Shown here: piece by piece, positions 1 through 11,700 of the stretch | Layout of the letters: every line of letters starts with the position of its first letter | How positions within the stretch are numbered: position 1 is the first letter of the stretch | From: Sclerurus mexicanus | Lineage: Eukaryota; Chordata; Aves; Passeriformes; Furnariidae | NCBI GenBank assembly: GCA_013396755.1 | Contig: VWZF01007235.1 | Span: 191,163-255,162 of the forward strand | Length of the DNA stretch: 64,000 nt | Direction: 5' to 3' | Translations under genes and position numbers: made by a program | Notes under the pieces: generated by a model | Databases searched by the model: none | The model's input: the letters and a program-made list of their open reading frames with translations, nothing else | What the model was told of the DNA's origin: nothing

Positions 1-250
1 GGGGGGTCCCCTCGGTCCCTTTGGGGAGCCAGGTGTGTGGGGGGTCCCCTCGGTCCCTTTGGGGAGCCAGGTGTGTGGGGGGTCCCCTCTCCCCTGGGGC
101 CTGCGGTGTCCCCTCGTCCTTGGGCCCGGGGGTCCCTGTGCTGGGCCGGAGGGGGTCCCCTCGGTCCCTTTGGGGGGCCCGGCGAGGGTCCCTTCGTCCT
201 TGGGGCCCGGGGGTCCCCTCGGTCCCTTTGGGAGCCCTGGGGGGGTTCCT
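1..250. repeat. GC-rich minisatellite, unit about 38 bp
   Basis: Two near-identical 38-bp units start at positions 5 and 43, and a third begins at 81. Diverged copies of the same GGTCCCCTCGGTCCCTTT-type core recur to about 230. The array runs off the left edge of the window, so its full length is unknown. Open reading frames across it are by-products of the high GC content and are not genes. It adjoins the CpG-rich tract thought to be the SLC16A1 promoter region. Confidence 0.85.
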
Positions 251-720
251 CTTGCCTCTCAGGGGTCCGAGGGTCGCTCCTGTGGGCCGGGGGTCGCTCC
301 CTGCCCTTCCCCCGGGGCCCGGGCCTGGGGGAGGCCGGTGGCGGCCTTGTGGGGCCCGGGGAGGGGGTTCCTGCCCCGGGGGGCTCCTCGTCCCCGCTCA
401 GGCCGCTCTCGCCCCGGGAGGATCCCCCTCGCCATTCGAGGGTGCTCGATAAAGGCTGGCGGTGCAGGCAAAGGGGCGATTACCGCGCGTGTGGCGGCGC
501 CTGATAAAGCCGGGCAGGCCTCGGGGGCCGCGTGGGAACCGTGCGGTCCTGCGGCCGCGGGTGGGTTTGAGCCCCCGCGGTGTGCTGGGGCGCCCGTGGG
601 CATCGCTCCCGGAGCCCTCGGGGCCTGGGTGGGCTCCACGCGGCTCCCCCCGGCCCTGGGTGGCTCCTCCGGGCAGGTGCTCGCAGCCAGACCTCGACCG
701 CTCGAGGCTGGCTGGGTGGC
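250..720 (+). promoter_or_regulatory. CpG-rich tract, probable SLC16A1 promoter region / first exon
   Basis: This stretch is very GC-rich with many CpG dinucleotides, including a NotI-type GCGGCCGC near 550, unlike the DNA that follows after about 800. It lies about 8 kb upstream of the first coding exon of SLC16A1. In vertebrates that gene usually has a noncoding first exon followed by a long first intron. The exact start site and first-exon donor cannot be fixed from sequence alone. One plausible donor is the GGTGAGG context with GT at 827-828, but it has competitors. Exon 1 could also lie partly left of the window. Confidence 0.5.
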
Positions 721-2336
721 TGAGCCACGGCGGGTTTGCAGCAAGGGTTAGGGCTGCATTGCAGCTCCAGGAAAGGAGCCTTTAAAGCCTGTTTTTGCCT
801 TGCTCAGGGAGGAGGGCGAGGCGGTGGTGAGGTCCCCGCGGTGCCACACACCCTCAGGTGTGCGGGCGGGCTGTCACTCAGCCCGGGAGGTGTTGCGGCG
901 ATGGGCAGGGGGAAGCCGGGGCTGTTGAAGCTCGCTGGTGTGTCTGGGGGTCACTCACACTCGCTCAGCAACAAGGGGCTGTCAGAACCCTCCTGGAGAT
1001 GGCACCGGATCGTTCCCATCCTGGAATCTGCTCCGGTTGAAGCCCAGCGGCCTCTGGCAGGTGTTTGCTGGCTGCAGAATGAGGTGCTCTGGGAGTTGAT
1101 CGGAGCTCCAGATGTGCTGTTGGGGTGTTTCACCCAAGAGTGGGTGTCCTGGCTCGGGGCAGGGCCCCCAAATGTGTCACAAAAGGGTGAGCAGTGCTGG
1201 TGGACTTGGAAGCTGACGTGAGGAAAAGGGATGAGCTTGAAGAGGAGGCTCAGAAGAAAATTGTGGGTCGCTTGTACCTGCAGCAGGAGAGGTGGGATTT
1301 GCGTCTTTTCCTGGGACAGCAAATAGCCTGAGTGCTTCAGAGCCCTTTCTGCAGCCTCACACTGTGCCCTGCGAGGGCAGGCCCTTTGCACCGGGGTTAT
1401 TGGTGTCCCTTTTGCACCAGGGTTGCTCGTGTTCTGTGGCTTTTAAGTTCCTTCTGAGGAAAAATATGGGTTTTCTTAGTTGCAGCACAAGAAACCAGGT
1501 CTAATGATTCTGTTTTTGTGCCTTTCTGTGAGCCTCAAGCCTTTTTGTGGTGCACAGGCATCCCATTTTCATGCTAAGCGAGGTAATTTAGTGCTGGTTG
1601 ATTCTCCTGGGTGTCTTTGCTGTGAGGTTTCCTTGGCTGTGTCTGGAAGGAAAGGAGCAGGGCTGAAAAGTGAGCCGGGGGAGGGAACAGCTGGGGTGCG
1701 CTGGGTGTAAGAAACCCTCTGAGCTCCTCTTTGGTGGCTCTTGTGGGAAGGGGCTTTCTCACTCTTAGATGAATCGCTGGGGTGAGTGATCTCTTAATTA
1801 CAAACAAGTTTTGGCAAGTGTATGGCAAGCCTTCCTGCCCGAGAGTCGTGGGGGTGCCTGTGCCAGTCCTGGACCCTCAGGAAGGTGTGAAACTTCGTTC
1901 CCTTCCAGGCAGTGTTCCCTGGAAAAGGTGTGAATGTCGCACGTGCTTTCTTTTGGCTTCTACTTCGCACAGTTGGCCTGATTTATCTGGCAGCTAAGGT
2001 GGAAAATACCTAGTGACTTTCATGCTGTCATTTCACATCTCCTTTATGAGGAGTTGAAAAGCTGCACGTAGGCTCCTCGAGGTGAGGTGCATCTCATTAA
2101 GCCCTATAGTGCAAATCTATTGTTGCACTTTTATGGCTTTTCCTATTTCCTTCTCTGGAATCAGCCTGTAACGAGTGACTCTGAGAAAGCGTGAGCCTCT
2201 CGGCAGCGGAATCGCTATGACTCACTTTCAAGCGTGCCCTTCGAGCCGCTTCAGTGTAGTTGCAGCTGTGCTGTAGCCAAAGAAAATCCATGTGGAGCCG
2301 TAGTTAGTTGCTGAAACCACAATCATCTGCGTGCTC

Positions 2337-2591
2337 CTGGGTCCTCGGTGTGACCTCCTCTCCCACCTCCATCCAGGTGCTGCCTTGGTCCTGGTCTGAG
2401 GGCTGGGTCCTGGGTGTGAGCATTTTACCTGAGCCCTGGGGCTCTCTCAGCCCTGGTTTGAGGTCTGGTTTTTAGTACGAGTCTCCCACCTCCATCCTGG
2501 TGCTGCCTCAGCCGTGGTTTGAGTGCTGGGTCTTTGATGTGACCTCCTTTCCCAGCTCCATCCAGGTGCTTCCTCATCCCTGGTTTGAGGG
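2337..2591. repeat. Minisatellite, four diverged units of 61-66 bp
   Basis: Four consecutive units start at 2337, 2403, 2464 and 2526. Each begins with a CTGG(G)T-type sequence, passes through a CACCTCCATCC-like middle (replaced in unit 2) and ends in CCCTGGTTTGAGGG or a variant. Divergence between units suggests an old array. It lies within the presumed intron 1 of SLC16A1. Confidence 0.8.
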
Positions 2592-3516
2592 CTCCAAGGC
2601 AGAGATAATACGTGGCAGCGGCTGGGTGCAAAGCTCAAGGCTCCTGCTCTTAGGGAAGAGAGAGTTCTGTTTGGATGGTGACCACTGACTTTTGGGGGGT
2701 TTGCAGCCCCCTGCTCTGCCAAGACACCCCGAGCTGTCCCTGGGTGCGGGTGTCTCATGAAAGAATGCCGGTGCTATTCTGTACCACATTTTTCTCATTC
2801 TGAGGATTTCCTGGCGGGCACAGGGTGTTCTGGGAGTGTTCCTGAGAGCTGCTGGTGCGGGGACGATCTGCTCTGTGTCCTGGCAGAGCACGACTTGTGC
2901 TCGGGGTGGGACTGCTAAACTGCATACAGGGGCTGAGCATTCCCTGTCCCCTCCTGAGGCTGGGGGGCTTGTCTGGCAGATAGTGCTGTGGGAATCCCTT
3001 TCTCTAGGCATAGGGGCACAGTTAGAGAGCAGGATCTGGGTCCTGTGCCTGGGGCTGAAGCTGATGTCAGCCCAGAGGACACGCAAGAGCTGCTGCACAT
3101 AATGTTCTTGTAGCTGGCCTGAGCCACAGGGTTTTGGGTCAGAGGGCTCTGTGAGAGCTATGGCCATAGCCAGGCTCTGGTGTAGAAATAAGCTAGGCTT
3201 TTGACTTGGGCTTGTTGGTAGCTTGCATAAGCTTGACTTCACGCTTTCTCTGACCAGTAAGACACTTGGTCCTTGCTCAGACAGGCTGAGCCCAACTGCT
3301 GCTAACAACCAGGCATGGCAGGCATCCCTGGGCATGGGAGCTCCTCCGGTGAGCAGAAATAGCTGCTCTTCCCTACCTGGTTGCTGGTTTTCTCCCAAAG
3401 CTACTGACAGACCATCCCAATATCTCACTTTGCAGGGTAGCTCACCGCCTTTCACAGGCTGTGCCGCGCTGGGAGCATTTTGGAAGTTGGAAGGCTGTGT
3501 TTACTGGAGAGAACTG

Positions 3517-3588
3517 TGGCAGGTGTCCAGGGAAGGTCAGTGGTGAGTGTCCGGGGAAGGTCTGTGGCAGGTGCCCAGGGAAGGTTCC
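3517..3588. repeat. Minisatellite, three units of 24 bp
   Basis: Units at 3517-3540, 3541-3564 and 3565-3588 follow the pattern TGGCAGGTGTCCAGGGAAGG plus four bases, with a few substitutions each. The repeat also creates GGTGAGTG-like donor look-alikes that could mislead gene predictors. Confidence 0.8.
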
Positions 3589-4765
3589 TGGTCCTGCCTG
3601 GTGGGGTGAGCAGGATGATCCGTGTCTCTGCAGGCCGGGGCTCGTGCTGGCAGCAGAGCAAGAGGAGGGCAGCTGCCAGTGCCGTGCCCCATGGCGTCTG
3701 TCTGTCTGCGTGCCGGCATTGGCTCGCCGGGCTGACAGACCAGGGCACGTCTGAGGGTGCACTGGCCGTCCCCGGTGGGGAGAGACGCTGAGCGGGCCCT
3801 GCAGCTTCTGGCCAAAACCTGGAGCTTGCCTGTTCGGGCTGCTGGCCTCGAGCAAGCCCTGCCCGTGCTGGTGACCTCACCTCACCCCGGCAGCGAAGGC
3901 CAGGGCTGAGCGGGGCCTCAATCGACCATTGTCTTGGTGCAGAGCCCTTAGAAGCGCGGGGGAGTCACGTAGGCCATGTGCTGCCAGGTTAAACCCCGGC
4001 TGTGGGTGCTCGCTGGAATTACAGCTCTGTGCTTAATGCTCTAAACCCGCTTAAAACTGGTGAAAGTGGTGTCTCATTAGTTCCTGACAGTCTTGATTTT
4101 GTCTTGTTTCTGGCCAGAAAAAGGCCGAGTTTGAAGCTATAAAGTGTTACTGGCTGTGAACACCTTCATTTCCCCAGCATGAGATCTCAGTTTAGTTTCA
4201 GGGACCAGAAGGGATGCTGGGAGTCTGCCAGCTCCCCATGTTGGACAAATGTCCCATGGGATGTTTATGGCCTTGTACTGAGCACTGGAAGAGCCTGTTG
4301 TGATGAGCTGGGCTTGGGGAGGGTAGATGTGTGTCAGGCTCTCCTTTGGCTAATGCTTCGGGATGGGGCTGGTGGGAACAGACCCCTGGAGAACAGCATC
4401 CTGCTCTCTTCTGGGGGTTTGAGGGAGAAACCCCCCTCAGGCAGTGGGATCTGCTGGTGAGGGGCAACTTTGTGCCCATCCTGCCTGGATGTTTGTGTTG
4501 GTACTCTGAGGCCAAAGGCCAGGACCAGCTAACAGAGGCACAAGGAGCCCAAATGGCCTCTGTATTGATGGGATATCCCTGACTGTCTTTTTGCTGTGGA
4601 GATTCCGCTCCAGACATTGCTGCATCCATCTCTGGAGATGGAGCACAGGAGGAGCAGAAGGCAGGGAGTGGATGCAGCAGGGCTGGGATGAGCCACTGTG
4701 GACTTCACACCTGCCTAGGTACGCTGGGTGAGCCTCTCTGTGGACACCAGGGTGGTGATGGGCTG

Positions 4766-4843
4766 TGGGAGCAGGAGCTGGGGCTCTCTGCCTGTCCTGC
4801 TCCATGGGAGCAGAAGCTGGGACTCTGTGCTTGTCCTCCTCCA
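4766..4843. repeat. Tandem duplication, two units of 39 bp
   Basis: Positions 4766-4804 and 4805-4843 are two adjacent copies of a 39-bp unit starting TGGGAGCAG and ending TCCTGCTCCA or TCCTCCTCCA, differing at a handful of bases. It lies in the presumed intron 1. Confidence 0.8.
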
Positions 4844-7800
4844 GCTCCTGGGCCCTCTGAGCATGAGAAAGGCTTTATGAGCTTACACTCACCAGCATCT
4901 GCTGCTGTGTATGCTCAGAGTAAGAAAGCCTTGAGCTGGAGGGATGTGCCGGTAGAGGCAGAGGTTTGTTGTGCCCAGGCACAGCCCCTGCGTGGGTGGG
5001 GGACATCCCTCTTCCTCTGACCCCAAAAAGGAGTGGTGTGAGGCCACTTTCAAAAAGGCTTTGCCCCAGAAATACTTTGCGGCATTTGCAGCGCTTTATA
5101 AATGTGAGCCTCTGTCTTTCTACGCTGGAGTCCTGCCAATCTGGGCTTTGAAAAGCGCAGCAATTTGCTGCATTATGTAACTAAAAAGTCTTGAAATCAT
5201 CCTGTTCCAGGCCCCTTTGGAGAAGGGATAAGAGCGCTTGTGCGTGGGACCCAGGAGATGGAAGGGCTTTAGTCTCCTGTGGGAGCTGTTTTGAGGTGAT
5301 ACCGTCCTCGTTGCCTCCATTCCTGCTCTCACTATCACCGTGCAGAGGAGAGTGGCTGTAGGCTACCCATTCCTGTGGATTAGTCAGGACTTTTACAGGG
5401 AGCAGATGTGATACTCACAGTCATTACTTGGTCTCATCAGTCTTAATTACTGCAAATATGGTTATTTCGTTTCCTAATAGGGCAAACTCTAGCTGGCTGC
5501 TGGGCAGCTGTGAATTTGATTTCCAAACACGTCTTACACGTTGTGGCTCTTCCAAAACCGAACTGGAAATGTCATAACTATGTTCTGAGTGGGTTTTTTC
5601 TTTTTTTTTTCCTTTTTGCATAGGGGAGAAATCTTTCCAATTAGCCTGCCCGCCTTCCATGTACTTTACTTTTTTTCCCCCCCTCACTTGTTTGAAACTA
5701 CTGTGTGGGGGCAAGGAGGAAATCGGCAAGAAACCTTAATGTGGTCGAGATTGAGCTTTCTAAAACTAGTCTTAATAAGGGTTTTCAATGAGTCAGGGAA
5801 AAGTGTTGTGGCATGCAGAACTCGTGTAAACCCTCTGGCGTCAGGCTTTGGGAATCTTGCTTCATGGTCTCAAAACCTTGTTCGGCTGAAGGTTTTTCAT
5901 TGAGCCTCAGCAGTGCAAGAGAGATCATGTCTAACCTGCCACAGGCCTTTTATTTTACAGAGAGATGCCACCTCAGCACCCACAGGAGGAGGAATGCTCC
6001 TTGCAGGGAAAGAACAGATAGGTGAACCAAGCCACAGTCATTTCAGAGCAGTTGAGCTCTTCAGGAATGGTGGAAGAATTAAACCAGTGTATGTGTCTCA
6101 GGAGCAAAAGGGAAAAATCCCTAACACCTCATCAGCACCCCCCAGCCTTTGCCTTGCATGGCTTTTATTGCCTGTAGTTTTAATTAGTGCTCACAAGTAG
6201 ATTGTGTTCCTTGCTGGAAGTTTTTATAGCCAACACCTGGTAGTTTCAGCTTTTACAAAACGTTTCAGATAAATCAGTGTTGTTGGATGAGGCTTTAAGG
6301 TTCACTGAAGGCCATGAAAGCTCAAAGCAAGAGGTTGTGGAAACTCCAGTGTGCAGCTTGTGTGGGGAGGGGATGTTCAGCAATTCCCAATGCTCGTGGT
6401 GGGTGGGCTGTGCTGGTGTCCAAGAGGTATTGCAGGAGCTTGGATGCATCAGGAGCCTCTGGCACATCCCTCCCTGATTCCTGGTGCCAGGTGTGCTGGC
6501 CCTGGGGTCTCCCTGGTCTGATGTGGGCTCATCCCAGTGTCCAACCATCCCTGTGAGTCCCGGAGAGGAAATCAGAGGAAAAGGTCCCTGGCTCCTGGGC
6601 ATAGTTCAGCCGTGGACGTGCCAGGGGCAGCGTCTTGTCAATGATTCCTTTGTTGGAGCGGCGGGTGGCTCGGAGCTGCTCGTGATGGTCATGTGTCACA
6701 CTGGCCAGGATGCAGGAAAATACTGTGCCAGTGAGAAAGTGGTGTCTGGGTCGGGCTAAACCAGTCTTAGCGGCTTATGGAATCCAGCCTCTCGTGCTTT
6801 GCTTCCTCTCACCCCGCGTGGGTCCTCTGGGGCATCACCTGAGCACGGCCAGGTGTCAGGTGGCTCTGGCAAACCCGCTGCTGTATCAGGTAACTGCCTC
6901 CGGTGCCAGGTGGGAGCGGGGTCTCCCCATGGCTCCGGGACACCCGGATCCCGGCCTTGGATGTGCACAGGAGTGACATGGAGCGAGTGGAAAGGCACCA
7001 CAGCGCTGTGGTGCGTGCGAGGGGACATACCAGGTAGATGCTGGCATGTCAACAGCCGGGGATGAGATGGTAATCACCGCGAGCTGGGGCGTATTCGTGC
7101 TATAAATAGGAGGCTGCACCTCTCTGAGCCAGCACCACACCGCTTTGAAGTTGTTGCTGTGCCTGGTGTGACCTGGGGAGCTCTGGAACAGGCTCTCGTG
7201 CTCCAAGGTGGCTTGTTCCTTGAGTGCAGAACTGAGCAGCAGAGAACTGCAGAGCAAGGCATGGGCCCTGGTGAATGAGCCCAGTGTCCCCTCCTTGGCT
7301 GATGGTGCTTAGTATGGACAGAGTGTCTCTGGCCGTGAGGCTGGGCAGGGCCACAGTGCATCAGAAAGTGTCTTCTAAAATCACTGGGGGCATGCAGGAG
7401 TTCTGGGGTTGGTAGGGATTCCCTGTTGCTTTGCGTGTTGCTCCTCATGTTTGCGAGCAGCTCCCCTGGCTGTGGTTCCTCCCTGGGATGGCTCGTGCTG
7501 CCTGGAGCAGCCTTGGTTTGGAGGGACTGTGGCTCCAGGGTGTGATCCAGCTGTGCAGCAGCTGCAGCATGGGCCCGTTTATGAGTGGCCTGACCCTGCC
7601 AGCCTCTGGCTTGCTCCCAGTCAGCCTCTCCCTGCTCGGCCTCTCCGAGGGGATTCCACACTTCAGCAAGACTGTGTGACACCTCCCTCTCTTTATTTTG
7701 TTTTGTAATCTCTTCTGGTTTTCAGCTTTTTGGGTGAATTGTTTTTCACACTTGAGTGCTTTGTGAAACCTGTGATAGCATTTTCAGTTGGGGAGGAGGG

Positions 7801-8495
7801 TTTGGATGCAGCTGGGTTAGGAGATGTCTTGCCAGGACCAAGTCCCCTGGGAACCAGGCTCTGCTGGGACTGCTCCATGTGGATTCACCTCCCCCTTTCT
7901 GGCAGCATACAGGAGCCTTCCCTGGTCACTGCTCAGGCTAAGTTTAGCTGCAGCCCTTGACCTTTAGGGGTGGTGGGTGTGCTGTGACACCCAACTGCTC
8001 TTTAGCAGAAATAGAGGTATTGTGGCTCATGTGTGGAGACTTAAGTCCCTCCCTGTGTCTGCATTCAATAACCTGGGTGTGCTGCTCCTGCTCCAGGTGC
8101 CTTGGGGCTTCCTGGGATTTTGAGGTGCTGGGGTTGCATTCCTGGAGATGTTGTGGGGTTCTGCCCATGCAGATGAGCCCATGGCTGCTGCTGTCCCAGA
8201 CACTGCATGGCATTTCCAGTGTAGGTCAGGGTGTCATATCTTAAATTTGTTGCTTACAAATACATACTGACCAGGGCTCTTAAAGGCCAGCTGCAATCCA
8301 AGCGTGTGTTTTGGTGTGGCCAGTGTGCTGATGATCCTCAAGTGCTCCCACCCCTTGGATCAGCTCTCCTGGAGGTGGTGGGGACACTGGTGCTGTGCCA
8401 GGCCTGTGAGCAGGACTCAAGCTGTGCAGTTGTTTTGCAGGAGCAGAGATGCAGTTGTCTTGCATTCAGCTGAGGCAACACTTTGTCCTTTGCAG

Positions 8496-8536
8496 ATCTT
8501 TGAACCCCAACTGAGTCATCACCAACTTGGTTCAAG
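8496..8536 (+). other. SLC16A1 exon 2, 5' UTR part
   Basis: The acceptor AG is at 8494-8495, preceded by a pyrimidine-rich tract. The 41 bases to the start codon contain no ATG. The start sits in TTCAAGATGC, with a purine at -3, a reasonable Kozak context. Confidence 0.75.
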
Positions 8537-8753
8537 ATGCCACCGCCTGTCGGAGGCCCCGTGGGATACACCCCTCCTGAAGGAGGATGGGGGTGGGCCG
8601 TGGTCGTTGGAGCCTTCATCTCCATTGGGTTTTCTTATGCCTTCCCCAAGTCCATCACCGTGTTCTTCAAAGAGATTGAGATCATCTTCAATGCATCCAG
8701 CAGCAAAGTCTCCTGGATCTCCTCCATCATGCTGGCTGTTATGTATGCAGGAG
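8537..8753 (+). CDS. SLC16A1: SLC16A1 first coding exon (residues 1-73)
   Basis: This exon encodes the cytoplasmic N-terminus, helix 1 with the PEGGWGWAV signature and Lys38, and most of helix 2. It ends after the first base of the Gly73 codon at a strong donor, GAG|GTAAGTG. The start is fixed by the MPPPVGGPVGYTPP N-terminus characteristic of MCT1. Confidence 0.97.
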
Positions 8754-11700
8754 GTAAGTGGGCTGGAGGCAGCAATACATACGATTCTGTGTCACAGCAC
8801 AGGAGGCTGGTGATGCCCACCTGGCTGTAGTGAAACAACCAAAACTTTGCTAAAAGTTGGAATTCTCTCCTTATGTGAGAGCAAAACCTCCCTTAATGAG
8901 TTTTCTTGAAGGAGGTTGCTCTAAAAGTTCTACTTATTCCCCAGAATGCAAAAACCAGGTTAATCTGTCCTCCTCTGCAAAGCTGTAAGTAAAATCTTTC
9001 CGGGGAATTACGACTTGTGTAATTCTGCCCTTGTCCTTGTTACAGTGGGCTATGGACTCTGTCTGCTCCCAGGACCCTCCCGAAGGCCAGGGAGCTGCTG
9101 TGCCACACATGGGAGCCCCACTCCTTGGGCATTTTCTTTTTGATAAGGCATTGATTTTAATTTTTTTTTTTTAATTCAGTGCACAACAGGTCTATCTAGG
9201 GATCTGTCCCCATTTTCTGGTCAGCTCAGCTGTGCCTCATGCTGCCTTTTCTTCCTTGCTGGTGCCAAGCAGTGTTGTGAGCAGCCTGTGCTCTTTGAGG
9301 AAGGCAGGGTGCACTGGCAGTATGGAGACATGAGCAGAATAAGGCAAACCCACTTAAACTAAAACAGCTTCCCTCCCTTGTCCTTCAGAAACTGCCTTTT
9401 GGAGGCTTTTAATGCCCATGCTGCGTGTTTATGCTTGTCTTTCATGAGTGAGGAGCAGGCAGGACGCTCCTGGTCTCAAGGCCCTGGGGTCTTGTACCCG
9501 CCTGCAAACACGGCCTTGTGCTGGGCTGAAAGAAACTCTTACTGGGAGCCTGCTGTTGTGGCCACTTCAGAGGCAAATGGGAGCTTGTCCTGCTGCCATC
9601 CCCAGCTGGCAAGGTGCCCGCAGCCTCGCTGCATTTGTGCATCCAAAGGAGCTGACGTCAGCTCCCGGCTGAGCACGAGGCTTTTCCTTTGGGGAGAACA
9701 GGCTCTGCTTTGTCCTCGCTCAGCCAGCGAAGAGACCAGCACATTTCCCTGCTCTGATGTTATAACAAGCTTGTAAACCGTGTAACTGCCTTAATGAGAC
9801 CCAATCTGGGCCATTCCTCCTCTCCTAATAGCTCAGAGCTCCCTTGGGTGCCCTGAGGGCAGCACTGGCTGGAGCTGCCGGGCACCAGGGGTGAGAGCTG
9901 CATCCTCCAGCTCTGGGGTCGTGGTTGTCTCCCTGTCCCCCTCTGTCCACACTGGCACTGGCTTTCCTGCTCCCATTGATCTGTTGCCATTAAATTCCAA
10001 GAATACTGGAACCACTTACCCATAAGCTGGTACCAGGGATGCTGAAAGTACCCCAGCCTTGCCTAAGTGCATTTTTTACACCCAGAGGGTGGTTGGTCAC
10101 TGGGAACAGGCGCCCCAGGGCAGTGGTCATGGCCCCAAGTCTGACAGAGCTCAAGGGGCTTTTGGACACCACTGAGGCACAGGGTGGGATTTTTGGGGTC
10201 ATCCTGTGCAGAGCCAGGAGTTGGGCTTCAGTGATCCTTGTTGATCCTTTCCAATTCAGGATTTCCTGTGATTCATTCCCCAGCTGCTGGAGCACAGGAA
10301 CATGCTGCTGCCCCACTTGTTCCTACCTGAACCCAGATCCTTTACAGGGTCTGAATTGCACTGAAGCAGTAGGGCACTTGGCACTGCCCAGCTGGGTGGT
10401 TTCCTGCTGGCTGCCCTTGGATCCTGCTGCTCCCAGCTGGACTCACCAGAGGAAGGGTCGCGGGTGCCTTTAGACTCTGTCCAGGGTCATCACGTTTGCT
10501 GAGTTCAAGGTCCAGGTTTTGCAAAGTGCTGAATTCTCTGCAGGGAAGCCTATGGGACTTGGGCTGATGTGGCACCTCCTGAGTGCTGCTCCCTTCTCTC
10601 ACGAGACCGAGGCCATGGCCCATTCCCATGGTGTCGGGTTGGAACTGCTGGTACCAAACTGGATGGGGAGAGCAGAATGCTGTGGGGCTGAGGGCAGCCT
10701 CTGCAGCTCCAAAGCTTCTGTAACCTTCTGCAGGCTTTGTTTAAACTGGGCAAAAAGGTCAAGTAGCATCCGAGGATCCGTGAATAACATGTTGACAACC
10801 TCTCTGTCTGTTAATGGCAAAGCGGAGTCTGTTACTATTCAATGGATGTTCATTCAGTGTATTTAAATACATTTTAGTGTCTGTAGAGCATGCTTGACAG
10901 TATCTAATCACTGTTTGCTTTGGATTAAAGCTCCTGATAGTGAAGCACTTAAAAGGGCAATTGGGTCCTGTTTGTCTTAGGGGTAGCAGTGAATACAGAA
11001 GCACCCCTTCTCCTGGGGCAGTGCTGCTCCTCCTGTGAGCTTCACTTGTGCCCATAGAAGATGTCTCCTCACAGCTTTGTCTGGTCTTTGGAAGAAGCCT
11101 CTGGTTGGATGGAGATGGGCAGTTGCCTTGCTGCTGAAACCCCAGCCCATGGTGGGTAGGTGGCTGCAGGCAGGGCAGAGCCCACAGCATGGGGCAGGTG
11201 GCTTCACCCTGTCTCAAACCTTTGTCTCTGGGGGCAGCTGGTGGCTAAGCAGCTCCTGTTTCAGCCCACAGGAGGCAGCTTACTCAGAGAAGTCGAAGTT
11301 TTCTGTGCTCTAACCGATTCCTACTCTCATGATAGGTTTGGATTAGATATTGGCAAGAAAGTCTTCCCTGTGTGTAGGTTGCCCAGAAAAGCTGTGGCTG
11401 CCCCATTCCTGGAAGTGTTTAAGGCCCGTTTGGACAGGGCTTGGAGCAACCTGGGCTAGTGGAAGGTGTCCCTGCCCATGGTAGGGCGTTGGAACAAGAT
11501 GACCTTTAAGGTCCCTTCCAACCCAAACCATTCTGTGATTCTCTTATCTCCAGCTGCCTCTGAACCTCCTTGCCTTTCCCTTCACCCCAATTCCCTCACT
11601 GGGTGAAGCATCACTGTGAGAAAGCTGGAAGCCTCTGGCAGCAGAGCTCCAGTGTAGTTGTGTGCTTGTGTCCTGTCTGTCACGCAAAGATAACTCACCT

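Larger units (their letters stand above)
830..8495 (+). other. SLC16A1 intron 1 (5' limit uncertain)
   Basis: About 7.7 kb of noncoding DNA lies between the CpG-rich tract and the acceptor TTTGTCCTTTGCAG ending at 8495. It contains three minisatellites (2337-2591, 3517-3588, 4766-4843), a canonical CACGTG E-box at 1940-1945, an AP-1 site TGACTCA at 2218-2224 and a TATA-like TATAAATA at 7101. No coding exon and no obvious transposon was recognised. The 5' boundary is a guess because exon 1 is unresolved. Confidence 0.6.

Noticed and set aside
20..790. Several overlapping open frames of 100-240 codons on both strands
   Set aside because: They fall in a GC-rich minisatellite and CpG-rich tract where stop codons are rare. 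The proteins are low-complexity Gly/Pro/Arg strings with no domain, and all frames are open at once.
2574..3455. Minus-strand frame of 293 codons, the second longest in the window
   Set aside because: It starts inside the 61-66 bp minisatellite area, has no recognisable domain, and lies within the presumed SLC16A1 intron 1. Length alone is not enough.
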